Below, in pieces: positions 1-5,870 of a stretch of 6,178 bases of DNA. The notes under the pieces are model-generated. The model ran no database searches and was not told the origin of the DNA. It worked only from the letters and a program-made list of their open reading frames with translations. How positions within the stretch are numbered: position 1 is the stretch's first letter; each line of letters starts with the position of its first letter. Source of the stretch: JAENVT01 sp031430695. GTDB taxonomy: Bacteria; Actinomycetota; Acidimicrobiia; Acidimicrobiales; Ilumatobacteraceae. Position numbers and translations under genes: made by a program. The DNA lies in NCBI GenBank assembly GCA_031430695.1, contig JANPBZ010000120.1:1-6178 (forward strand), in the 5' to 3' direction.

Positions 1-633
1 CTCGGCGGCACGCAGTCGCTACACACCAACTCGATGGACGAGGCCATGGCCCTGCCGACCGAGCGGACCGCCCGCATCGCGTTGCGCACCCAACAGGTGA
101 TCGCCCATGAAACCAACGTCGCACATGTGGCCGACCCGCTCGGTGGCTCGTGGTTTGTCGAGCAACTCACCGACGAGGTCGAGCGCCAGGCCGAAGAACT
201 GTTCGCCTACCTCGACGAGCTGGGGGGCGGCTCGATGCTCGAGGGGGCGATCAAGGGCATCGAGGACAACTGGTTCCAGGGCAAGATCGCCGATAGCGCC
301 TACGACCTCGAGCGGCGGTTCAACACCGGTCGACGCATCGTCGTCGGCGTCAACGGGTTCACCGAGGGCAGCGAAGAGTCCCAGATACCGCTGCTCCAGA
401 TCACCAACGAGGACGAGACGAGACAACTGAAGCGCCTCGAACAGGTCCGGCACAACCGCGATCAGGCAGCCGTCGACGCCGCTCTGCGGCGCGTCGAGGC
501 CGAGGCCGCCGACCCGGAGATCAACCTCATGCCGGGACTGATCGACGCCGTGGGCGTGTACGCCACGCTCGGCGAGGTCATGGCATCGCTCGGAACGGTG
601 TTCGGGCGCCACGTCGAAGTACCGATCATCTGA
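1..633 (+). CDS. Acyl-CoA mutase large subunit, methylmalonyl-CoA mutase family (C-terminal part, 5' end outside window)
   Basis: The reading frame is open from base 1 and ends at TGA 631-633, giving the last 210 residues. The visible part begins LGGTQSLHTNSMDEA and continues with ALPTERTARIALRTQQVIAHE and DPLGGSWFVEQLTDEVE, all conserved in the substrate-binding barrel of methylmalonyl-CoA mutases. Near the C-terminus of that domain are an SAYDLERR segment and RRIVVGVNGF. The protein stops soon after the barrel, with no cobalamin-binding domain, so it is a stand-alone large subunit of the kind seen in IcmA, HcmA and archaeal mutases. Its B12 partner starts 10 bp downstream. The reaction is an adenosylcobalamin-dependent carbon-skeleton rearrangement of a CoA thioester in the cytoplasm. 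Family assignment is firm. The substrate (methylmalonyl-, isobutyryl- or 2-hydroxyisobutyryl-CoA) cannot be decided because the specificity residues are in the missing N-terminal half. SWF replaces the more common SYY after DPLGG, which may help to place the subfamily. Confidence 0.93.
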   Translation, partial: LGGTQSLHTNSMDEAMALPTERTARIALRTQQVIAHETNVAHVADPLGGSWFVEQLTDEVERQAEELFAYLDELGGGSMLEGAIKGIEDNWFQGKIADSAYDLERRFNTGRRIVVGVNGFTEGSEESQIPLLQITNEDETRQLKRLEQVRHNRDQAAVDAALRRVEAEAADPEINLMPGLIDAVGVYATLGEVMASLGTVFGRHVEVPII

Positions 634-648
634 TGGCGATCTGATGGC
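628..648 (+). repeat. 11-bp tandem duplication forming a stop-start mini-ORF at the mutase subunit junction
   Basis: The 10-mer ATCTGATGGC occurs at 628-637 and again at 639-648, a period of 11. Each copy contains TGATG. In the first copy the large-subunit stop (631-633) shares its A with an ATG at 633-635. That ATG opens a three-codon frame (Met-Ala-Ile) whose TGA (642-644) shares its A with the small-subunit ATG at 644-646. No Shine-Dalgarno-like GGAGG is visible upstream, so small-subunit translation is likely coupled to the large subunit. The sequence pattern is directly visible; a role in coupling is inference. Confidence 0.7.
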
Positions 649-1045
649 TGCACAACGGATTCTCATCGCCAAGGTCGGCCTCGACGGTCACGATCGTGGC
701 ATCAAAGTGGTGGCGCGAATCCTGCGCGACGCAGGGTACGAAGTCATCTACACCGGCCTGTTCCAAACACCCGCGACCGTTGCTGCGGCAGCCGTCGACG
801 AAGATGTCGATGCCATCGGCCTGTCAATGTTGTCGGGCGCGCACATGACGCTCGCCCCACTCGTCGTCGCCGAGACGCGGGCACGCGGCGTCGACATTCC
901 GGTGATCGTCGGCGGGATCGTTCCCGATCCCGACATCATCAAGCTCAAAGAAGCGGGGATCGCCGCGGTGCTCACTCCGGGAGCAACCTCGGCTCAGATC
1001 GTCGCCGAAGTCGCCGCCGCCCTGGCAGCTGCCGCCAGCGCGTGA
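644..1045 (+). CDS. Cobalamin-binding small subunit of acyl-CoA mutase (methylmalonyl-CoA mutase C-terminal domain family)
   Basis: This 133-residue protein is the usual length for a stand-alone B12 subunit (IcmB/HcmB type). It has the full signature of the Rossmann-like cobalamin domain: DGHDRG at residues 14-19, where His16 would be the lower axial cobalt ligand (D-x-H-x-x-G motif); Ser61-Met-Leu63 (S-x-L motif); and Gly90-Gly91 in VIVGGIVPDPD, which contacts the nucleotide tail. It would bind adenosylcobalamin and dock on the large subunit encoded immediately upstream, giving a heteromeric cytoplasmic mutase. The ATG at 644 is chosen because the protein then begins just before the first beta strand (RILIAKVGLDGHDRG) and because it overlaps a stop codon. 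The C-terminus is an alanine-rich helix. No MeaB/ArgK-type GTPase chaperone gene follows; DNA without a gene follows instead. Confidence 0.95.
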   Translation: MAAQRILIAKVGLDGHDRGIKVVARILRDAGYEVIYTGLFQTPATVAAAAVDEDVDAIGLSMLSGAHMTLAPLVVAETRARGVDIPVIVGGIVPDPDIIKLKEAGIAAVLTPGATSAQIVAEVAAALAAAASA

Positions 1046-1079
1046 GCCGGTACGAGAGGGCGGCGATTGGCTTACCGGC
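1046..1079 (+). terminator. Possible hairpin just after the mutase small-subunit stop codon
   Basis: A perfect 7-bp inverted repeat, GCCGGTA (1046-1052) and TACCGGC (1073-1079), starts at the base after the stop codon, with a 20-nt spacer. There is no T-run after it, so it is not a classical intrinsic terminator. Its position suggests 3'-end formation or mRNA stability, but the wide loop makes this uncertain. Confidence 0.3.
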
Positions 1080-1126
1080 AGCTATAGCACGACCAGAAGC
1101 CTTCAACGAACAGTTTCGATCGAACC

Positions 1127-1166
1127 GGGCAGCCCCGGAAGGCTACGTAGCGAAAAGGGGCTGCCC
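1127..1166. repeat. Perfect 10-bp GC-rich inverted repeat with palindromic loop
   Basis: GGGCAGCCCC (1127-1136) is the exact reverse complement of GGGGCTGCCC (1157-1166), with a 20-nt spacer containing the 8-bp palindrome CTACGTAG (1143-1150). The stem would be very stable on either strand. No T-run flanks it. It could be a bidirectional terminator without a U-tract, part of a structured RNA, or part of a repeat element together with the 47-bp units downstream. Confidence 0.6.
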
Positions 1167-1217
1167 AGGTAGCGCCAACTAGGGGCCCAAGCAAGACCTG
1201 GAGCGCAGAACAACCAG

Positions 1218-1264
1218 GCGTTTGGTGACTGGCGCCCCGCATAGGGGCTCGAGTCGTCAAGCGC
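1218..1264. repeat. 47-bp imperfect palindromic repeat, copy 1
   Basis: Arms of 21 nt (1218-1238 and 1244-1264) flank a 5-nt loop (GCATA). The arms pair at 18 or 19 of 21 positions if G-T pairs are counted, with a small internal mismatch near the GGC before the CCCC/GGGG core. Copy 2 lies 62 bp further on and matches at 38 of 47 positions in direct orientation, counted by eye. The palindrome lies between convergent genes, where REP-type elements are commonly found. Confidence 0.7.
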
Positions 1265-1279
1265 ACCTGCGTGATCATT

Positions 1280-1326
1280 GCGTCTGATGACTGGCGCCCC
1301 GATGCGGGGCCGGAGTCGTCAAACGC
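1280..1326. repeat. 47-bp imperfect palindromic repeat, copy 2
   Basis: The arms (1280-1300 and 1306-1326) flank the loop GATGC. The outer stem and the CCCC/GGGG core pair well; a 3-nt internal mismatch sits between them. The loop reads like the reverse complement of that in copy 1 (ATGCG against CGCAT), so the two copies may be in opposite orientation, but arm identity alone slightly favours direct orientation (9 against 11 differences by eye). A truncated further left arm, GCGTCGACTGGCGCC (1328-1342), follows after 1 bp. It equals the start of copy 2 with 4 nt missing. Confidence 0.7.
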
Positions 1327-1418
1327 TGCGTCGACTGGCGCCGATTGCCCTGATGGAGGATGGAACGCAAGACGGCGAGCTGGGCCACAACCTTGAGGAT
1401 TTGATCACGCCATCAATC

Positions 1419-1431
1419 GAAGGGGGCCTTC
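1419..1431 (-). terminator. Weak hairpin after acoC
   Basis: GAAGG (1419-1423) and CCTTC (1427-1431) form a 5-bp stem with a GGG loop, about 21 bp beyond the acoC stop on the minus strand. The following minus-strand sequence (GATTGATGG) has no T-run. It is the nearest hairpin to the operon end, but weak. Confidence 0.2.
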
Positions 1432-1452
1432 TCACCCACGACCAACCATGCG

Positions 1453-2859
1453 TCAGTCGAGCGTGGAGGGGTCGGCGAGGAGGTCGGCGATCGTCTTGCA
1501 GAACGCCGCGGCCGGGGCTCCGTCGAAGACGCGATGATCCCAGGTGAGGCTGAGGGTCAGTCGCTTGGTCGTCGCAATGACACCATCGACAACGATCACA
1601 TCGTCGCGGAGTCGACCAACGCCGAGGATCGCCGCGTTCGGCGGATTGATGACCGGGGTGAACATGTCGACCCCGAACATGCCGAGCGCTGACACCGAGA
1701 ACGTGCCGCCTTCCAGTTCGTCGAGTTTCAACGAACCAGTGCGGGCGGCCTCGGCAAGGCGAGTGGTCTCGGCACTAAGTGCCGCCAGGTCGAGGCGGTC
1801 GGTGTGTCGCACGACCGGCACCATCAGGCCATCGTCGAGCGCGACGGCCAGGCCAACGTGAATGTCGGGCAGCACAGCGATGCCATCGGCGGTGACTTGG
1901 GCATTGACATTGGGATGCTGCAGCAGCGCTCGGGCTACAGCAGCGACGACGTAGTCGGTGAACCCGACCGTGACGCCGTCCTGCTTGCGACCGGCACGAT
2001 CGGCGACAACTGCGCTCATGTCGGCGTCCATCGCCAAGGTCAGCTGGGCCATCTCGCGCAGCGAGGCATGCATTCGCTTGGCGATCGTGGCGCGCATACC
2101 CGCCATTCGGATCATGCGGGTCGGGGTTTGTGAAGCGGGTGGCAGTTCGGGCGGCGCAGGTTGAGCGGGGACGGCGAGCGCGGGGGCCGTCACCGGGCCC
2201 GCCAACCGCTGACGCACATACGCGGCAACGCCGTCGCGGGTGATTCGATACTCGACCGGGTCGTAGGCGACAGCCGCGAGGTCGATGCCCAGCAGGTCGG
2301 CGAGATTGCGAGCGGCGACGCTGGCAACGACCTCTTCGCGGGTGCTGAACGTCATCCCCAGCGGGCGTGAAACGCAGGTACCGGCACTGATCGCGGCAGC
2401 GACGTCGTCGGACACAATGCGACCGCCGGGCCCAGTACCCGCGACCATTCCGATGTCGATCCCAGCCTCGGAAGCGACCCGTTTGGCATTCGGAGAAGCC
2501 AACAGACGACCGTCAACCGTTCGAGCCTGTGGCACGCTCGGTACAGACGACTCAACGGGTCGAGCGGGGCCTGACGCAGCCGCGGCCACAGCAGCAGCGG
2601 GCGCAGCGGCCGGTGGGACCTCCCCCGGGGCGAGGTACACGGCGATCACAGCACCACATGCGTAGGCCTGCCCGGGTTGACCAATGTGGTGCAGTCGCCC
2701 GTCGCCGCTACTTTCGACTTCGGTCTCGACCTTGTCCGTTTCGATGCGTACGACGGGTGTACCTGCTGCAACCTCGGCGTCGTCGGGAACGAGCCATTCG
2801 ACGATGGTGCCTTCCTCCATCGTCAAGCCCAATTTCGGCATCCGGAACTCAACTGCCAT
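1453..2859 (-). CDS. acoC: Acetoin/pyruvate dehydrogenase complex E2, dihydrolipoamide acetyltransferase (AcoC)
   Basis: This 468-residue lipoyl acyltransferase would take the acetyl group from E1 on its swinging lipoyl arm and transfer it to CoA, forming the core of the complex. Domains: a lipoyl domain at residues 1-77, with Lys43 in IETDKVETE as the lipoylation site; an Ala/Pro-rich linker (about 82-112); a peripheral subunit-binding domain (about 119-157, with GTGPGGRI at 141-148); a second, degenerate copy of that domain (about 181-219); another Pro-rich linker (222-246); and the catalytic domain (about 247-468), with GTFSVSALGMFGVD and the active-site DHRVFDG (His442, Asp446). The ATG at 2859 is chosen over an in-frame start at 2892 because the lipoyl domain begins right there and GGAGGA lies 5 nt upstream. 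acoX ends 1 bp before this start, so the two are translationally coupled. Acetoin as substrate is inferred from acoX; a pyruvate or branched-chain role is less likely but not excluded. Confidence 0.93.
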   Translation of the reverse strand: MAVEFRMPKLGLTMEEGTIVEWLVPDDAEVAAGTPVVRIETDKVETEVESSGDGRLHHIGQPGQAYACGAVIAVYLAPGEVPPAAAPAAAVAAAASGPARPVESSVPSVPQARTVDGRLLASPNAKRVASEAGIDIGMVAGTGPGGRIVSDDVAAAISAGTCVSRPLGMTFSTREEVVASVAARNLADLLGIDLAAVAYDPVEYRITRDGVAAYVRQRLAGPVTAPALAVPAQPAPPELPPASQTPTRMIRMAGMRATIAKRMHASLREMAQLTLAMDADMSAVVADRAGRKQDGVTVGFTDYVVAAVARALLQHPNVNAQVTADGIAVLPDIHVGLAVALDDGLMVPVVRHTDRLDLAALSAETTRLAEAARTGSLKLDELEGGTFSVSALGMFGVDMFTPVINPPNAAILGVGRLRDDVIVVDGVIATTKRLTLSLTWDHRVFDGAPAAAFCKTIADLLADPSTLD

Positions 2860-2860
2860 G

Positions 2861-3859
2861 TCAATCCTCCGGAACGTCGAAACGTCGATCATGGGCGGCG
2901 CGAATCAATGCTTTCTCGACGTCGATCACCAACGGGCCGCTGTGGTCGATGGTCATTGTGACGATTGCTGCCGGGCCCACCCGGCGATCTCGTTCGCCAT
3001 CGAATGCCAACATCCCAGGGCCTGCAAACACCACCGGTTCGCTCGACGCCAGCGCGCGCACCTCGGCCACATCGACAGTGGCGAACGAGCCCGGCATCAA
3101 CGGCATGCGCACGCGCCGACCTCCCGGACCGAACCGCACGTACACACCACCCGGTTCGGTTCGATCGACCGGATGCAGACGACCGGCGACACTCGATAGC
3201 CCGGTGCTGGCCGGCGTCGCCGTTGCCGCGACGACATGCCGAATCGCCGACGCATCGACGACGGCACGTGCGCCGCTGAAGGCCGCGTCGATCAACGCCA
3301 CCTCCACCAGGGCCATGTCGTCGCTGTGGCCGGCGACGGGATCTTCGATGTGCACGGCGATGCGCTTGGCCCGTTGCGCGACATCGACGATGGCCACCAC
3401 CCCACATGCGACGAAGGCTGCCGCAGCGCCGGCCGACGAGCCGTCGATGGCCGTCGGGAAGACATTGTTGGTTCCTGTCGAGATTGCCACCAGCGGCACG
3501 TCGGGCCAGCCGATCACCGCATCACGGCATGTTCCATCGCCGCCCAAGATCACCACGGCCCCACAATGTTCTTTCCACATTCGAGACGCGGCGCGGACAG
3601 TGTCGAGACGCGACCCGGTCGGTTCTTCATCGAGCAGCTCAATGGGAATGGCGACTTCAAGTCCCTCGACTGCTCGGGCTGACAGCCCGCTGGCATCGTT
3701 GCCCAAGACGATCCGCGTCGCACCACATTCGGCTGCGGCAATCACGACCCGACGTATGATCCCGGCCTTGACCGTGTCGGGCGTGTGGCCAACGGCCGCG
3801 TGAAGGCGGCGAATGTCTTTGCCCGCCCATGGGTTGACAATGACGCCGACAGTCGACAC
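2861..3859 (-). CDS. acoX: AcoX, NAD-kinase-like protein of acetoin catabolism
   Basis: This 332-residue protein belongs to the ATP-NAD kinase-like AcoX family. It opens with VGVIVNPWAGKDIRRL, the usual AcoX N-terminus, has GGDGT at residues 106-110 (the nucleotide-binding signature shared with NAD and diacylglycerol kinases) and STGTNNVFP at 127-135. The C-terminal half is a beta-rich region typical of the family. AcoX genes occur in acetoin dehydrogenase operons, for example in Cupriavidus necator; the biochemical role is unsettled. The start is GTG at 3859: an in-frame TGA lies five codons upstream and no ATG precedes the VGVIVNP strand. It begins 4 bp after the acoB stop with only a poor ribosome binding site, so translation probably depends on acoB. 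Its stop lies 1 bp before acoC. Its position between the E1 beta and E2 genes is the best evidence that the complex acts on acetoin. Confidence 0.9.
   Translation of the reverse strand: MSTVGVIVNPWAGKDIRRLHAAVGHTPDTVKAGIIRRVVIAAAECGATRIVLGNDASGLSARAVEGLEVAIPIELLDEEPTGSRLDTVRAASRMWKEHCGAVVILGGDGTCRDAVIGWPDVPLVAISTGTNNVFPTAIDGSSAGAAAAFVACGVVAIVDVAQRAKRIAVHIEDPVAGHSDDMALVEVALIDAAFSGARAVVDASAIRHVVAATATPASTGLSSVAGRLHPVDRTEPGGVYVRFGPGGRRVRMPLMPGSFATVDVAEVRALASSEPVVFAGPGMLAFDGERDRRVGPAAIVTMTIDHSGPLVIDVEKALIRAAHDRRFDVPED
2865..2870 (-). promoter_or_regulatory. Ribosome binding site of acoC
   Basis: GGAGGA on the minus strand, 5 nt before ATG 2859 and inside the last codons of acoX. It decides the acoC start against the longer frame beginning at 2892. 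Confidence 0.85.
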
Positions 3860-3863
3860 GCGC

Positions 3864-4865
3864 TCAGCGACTCAGCAGTGGTCTGGCGACCGCTTCGCGA
3901 ATACCTCGGGCAATGCTCTCGGCGTCGGGGACCCAGTGCTGCTCGAGAGCGGGAGCGAATGGCACCGGCGAGAACGGTCCGCCGACTCGCCCGACCGGGG
4001 CATCGAGGTAGTCGAACGCTTGCTCCTGGATCTGGGCGGCGATCTCAGCGCCCAGACCACCGAAACGAACCGCCTCGTGCACGATGACTGCGTGATTGGT
4101 TCGGCGAACCGAGCTCACGACCGCATCGATGTCGAATGGCTGCAGGGTGCGCGGGTCGATGACCTCGCATTGAATTCCCTCAGCCGCGAGAACCTCCGCT
4201 GCGGCGAGCGTGTCGTTGGCCATTTTCCCCCATGCAACAACCGTGACGTCGTTGCCTTCGCGGGCGACACGTGCCTGGCCGAGCGGGATCATGTATTGCT
4301 CCTCAGGCACATGACCGCTGGCGCCGAGCAGTCGCTTGTGCTTGACCATGACCGTCGGATTGTCTTCGCGGATGCAGGCGGTCATCAAGCCCTTCATGTC
4401 GTAGGCGTTCGACGGATACACCACCTTCAGGCCGGGGATGTGGCACAGGATTGCTTCCAAGCTCTGGCTGTGCTGCGCCGCTGCCGACAAGCCTGCACCA
4501 CCGGTGGTGGTGATGGTCAGTGGAATGGTGGCTCCACCGCCGAACATGTACTTCAACTTCGCGGCTTGATTGACGATCTGGTCCATGGCGACGCAGATGA
4601 AGTCCATGAACATCAGATCGACGATTGGGCGCAAACCACACACCGCAGCGCCGAGCCCGAGGCCGATGATGGCCTGCTCGCTGATCGGTGTGTCAACAAC
4701 CCGGTCCTCGCCGAACTGCTCTTGCAGACCGGCGAATGTGTGGAAAACACCACCGAAGGCGCCGACATCCTCGCCAGCCACGAACACGTCGGGGTTGGCC
4801 GCCATCTCGCCGCGGATTGCCTCGTTGAAGGCGACGGCGTAGGACTTCTTGCGTTCCTCGCTCAT
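3864..4865 (-). CDS. acoB: Acetoin dehydrogenase E1 component, beta subunit (AcoB)
   Basis: This 333-residue protein is the beta subunit of a thiamine diphosphate-dependent 2-oxo acid/acetoin dehydrogenase E1, working as an alpha2beta2 tetramer with the upstream gene product. Visible landmarks are SYAVAFNEAIRGEM and AGEDVGAFGGVF at the N-terminus; DTPISEQAIIGLGLGAA, where Glu63 should correspond to the glutamate that activates the thiamine aminopyrimidine; the FMDFICVAMDQIVNQAAK helix; and, from about residue 195, the transketolase C-terminal domain with DVTVVAWGKM and the VIVHEAVRFGG strand-turn. Length is normal for the family (about 325-340). The ATG at 4865 overlaps the acoA stop as ATGA, indicating translational coupling and matched subunit amounts. 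Closely related pyruvate and branched-chain E1 beta subunits look alike; the acetoin assignment rests on acoX immediately downstream. Confidence 0.93.
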   Translation of the reverse strand: MSEERKKSYAVAFNEAIRGEMAANPDVFVAGEDVGAFGGVFHTFAGLQEQFGEDRVVDTPISEQAIIGLGLGAAVCGLRPIVDLMFMDFICVAMDQIVNQAAKLKYMFGGGATIPLTITTTGGAGLSAAAQHSQSLEAILCHIPGLKVVYPSNAYDMKGLMTACIREDNPTVMVKHKRLLGASGHVPEEQYMIPLGQARVAREGNDVTVVAWGKMANDTLAAAEVLAAEGIQCEVIDPRTLQPFDIDAVVSSVRRTNHAVIVHEAVRFGGLGAEIAAQIQEQAFDYLDAPVGRVGGPFSPVPFAPALEQHWVPDAESIARGIREAVARPLLSR

Positions 4866-5839
4866 CGCAGACCGCCGGTGTACACATCGACGAGGAGCTG
4901 CGACGGATCTGGCAATGGGCTCTCCTCGGCGAACACGATTGCCGCGTCGATGTCGGCGCGTAGCTCGGTCCAGATGGCTTCGATCTGTTCAGTGCTAGCA
5001 GTGCCCTGCTCGATCAGGCGCTCCTCGAAGGAGAAGATCGGATCACGTGCTTTCCAGTCGTCGACCTCGGCATCGGGCCGATACTTCAGACCGAGGTTCT
5101 GAATGCCGTGGTGATTGTAGAAACGGTATGTCTTGGCTTCGATCAGGGCTGGTCCCTCGCCTCGCCGTGCACGAGCCACCGCCTCGGACGCTGCCTCGTG
5201 TACGGCAACCACATCCATGCCGTCGACGATCACACCCGGCATTCCATAGCCGGCGGCACGATCGACGATGTCGGTGATGGCCATCGTCTTGCTGCGTGGG
5301 GTGAACTCCCCGTATTCGTTGTTCTCGCAGGCGAACACGATCGGCAACTTCAGCGCGCATGCCATGTTGGCGGCTTCGTGGAACGCACCGATGTTGGTCG
5401 CACCATCGCCGAAGAACGTGACCGCGACCTGACCCTTCTTGCGGTACTTGTCGGCGAAGGCCGCGCCGACGGCAATCGGTGAACCGGCGCCGACGATCCC
5501 GTTGGCGCCGAGCATGCCGAGGTCGAGGTCGCAGATGTGCATCGACCCGCCTTTGCCCTTGTTGTAGCCGGTGGCCTTGCCCATCAACTCGGCCATCATG
5601 CGGTTGAAGTCGCCGCCCTTGGCAACGAGGTGGCCGTGGCCGCGATGGGTCGAGGTGATCTGGTCGTCGTCGTTGAGCGCTGCGCAGACACCGGCCGCAA
5701 CAGCTTCCTCACCGACGTAGAGGTGGAGGAATCCAGGAAGCCGCGCCGACTCGGCGAGCTTGCCGGCCGCTTCTTCGAAGAGGCGGATTCGGACCATGCG
5801 GCGATGCAGATCCATCTGCACGTCGGTGGAGAGGTGCAT
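4862..5839 (-). CDS. acoA: Acetoin dehydrogenase E1 component, alpha subunit (AcoA)
   Basis: This 325-residue thiamine diphosphate-dependent subunit would bind and cleave acetoin (or decarboxylate a 2-oxo acid), passing the two-carbon unit to the lipoyl arm of AcoC. Family marks in order: FLHLYVGEEAVAAG at about 37-50; STHRGHGH at 63-70; NKGKGGSMH at 93-101; and the thiamine diphosphate/Mg motif running from GDGATN (144-149) through HEAANMA to ENN (172-174). The C-terminal part has EAKTYRFYNHHG and a WKARDPI segment. The frame is open up to 6031, but the extra 64 residues are Cys/Ser/Thr-rich, unlike the family, and overlap the ThuA-like gene in another frame. ATG 5839 gives a normal N-terminus (VQMDLHRRMVRIRLFEE) and has AGGAGG 5 nt upstream, so it is the start. 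It is the first complete gene of the operon and has the strongest ribosome binding site. Confidence 0.93.
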   Translation of the reverse strand: MHLSTDVQMDLHRRMVRIRLFEEAAGKLAESARLPGFLHLYVGEEAVAAGVCAALNDDDQITSTHRGHGHLVAKGGDFNRMMAELMGKATGYNKGKGGSMHICDLDLGMLGANGIVGAGSPIAVGAAFADKYRKKGQVAVTFFGDGATNIGAFHEAANMACALKLPIVFACENNEYGEFTPRSKTMAITDIVDRAAGYGMPGVIVDGMDVVAVHEAASEAVARARRGEGPALIEAKTYRFYNHHGIQNLGLKYRPDAEVDDWKARDPIFSFEERLIEQGTASTEQIEAIWTELRADIDAAIVFAEESPLPDPSQLLVDVYTGGLR

Positions 5840-5844
5840 CAGTG

Positions 5845-5850
5845 CCTCCT
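5845..5850 (-). promoter_or_regulatory. Ribosome binding site of acoA
   Basis: AGGAGG on the minus strand, 5 nt upstream of ATG 5839, in the 31-bp gap after the ThuA-like gene. It fixes the acoA start. No room for a separate promoter is evident in this gap. Confidence 0.85.
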
Positions 5851-5870
5851 GTGGTTCGTCGGTACGGTCA

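Larger units (their letters stand above)
1046..1452. other. Convergent intergenic region rich in inverted repeats, no supported gene
   Basis: These 407 bp lie between the 3' ends of the mutase small subunit and acoC. I see no convincing coding region: the short frames here follow the repeats, and both strands give similar peptides across the palindromes (RLMTGAPMRGRS on plus, RLTTRAPMRGAS on minus). The region holds, from left to right: the inverted repeat at 1046-1079; the perfect 8-bp palindrome GCTATAGC (1081-1088); AGCCTTC/GAAGGCT (1098-1104 and 1138-1144); the palindrome TTCGATCGAA (1115-1124); the 10-bp inverted repeat at 1127-1166 with CTACGTAG (1143-1150) in its loop; CCAGGT/ACCTGG (1165-1170 and 1196-1201); two 47-bp palindromic units (1218-1264, 1280-1326); a truncated third left arm (1328-1342); and a small hairpin at 1419-1431. 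The stretch 1343-1418 shows little beyond a weak TTGAT/ATCAA repeat (1401-1416). Confidence 0.8.

Noticed and set aside
19..672. Minus-strand open frame opposite the mutase large subunit
   Set aside because: It is the shadow of a conserved coding frame and has no matching motifs.
1072..1278. Small minus-strand frame of 68 codons in the intergenic region, ending in a Cys-rich tail
   Set aside because: No family is recognised, it has no clear ribosome binding site, and most of it runs through inverted repeats. A decayed gene cannot be fully excluded.
1218..1326. Integron attC sites or a short CRISPR array
   Set aside because: There are no attC-type GTTRRRY/RYYYAAC core boxes and no integrase or cassette genes. 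Two palindromic units separated by 15 bp do not give CRISPR-like spacers.
1278..1547. Plus-strand frame of 89 codons running from the repeats into the acoC 3' end
   Set aside because: It starts inside the palindromic unit and overlaps acoC antisense; the peptide mirrors the repeat and then becomes Arg-rich.
2529..3803. Long plus-strand open frame (424 codons) opposite acoC and acoX
   Set aside because: Its translation is rich in Arg, Ser, Thr and Pro with no family resemblance, and it lies antisense to two well-supported genes; such frames are common in GC-rich DNA.
3813..5102. Long plus-strand open frame (429 codons) opposite acoB and acoA
   Set aside because: It is antisense to two clear E1 subunit genes, has low-complexity His/Arg/Asp-rich stretches and no recognisable domain.
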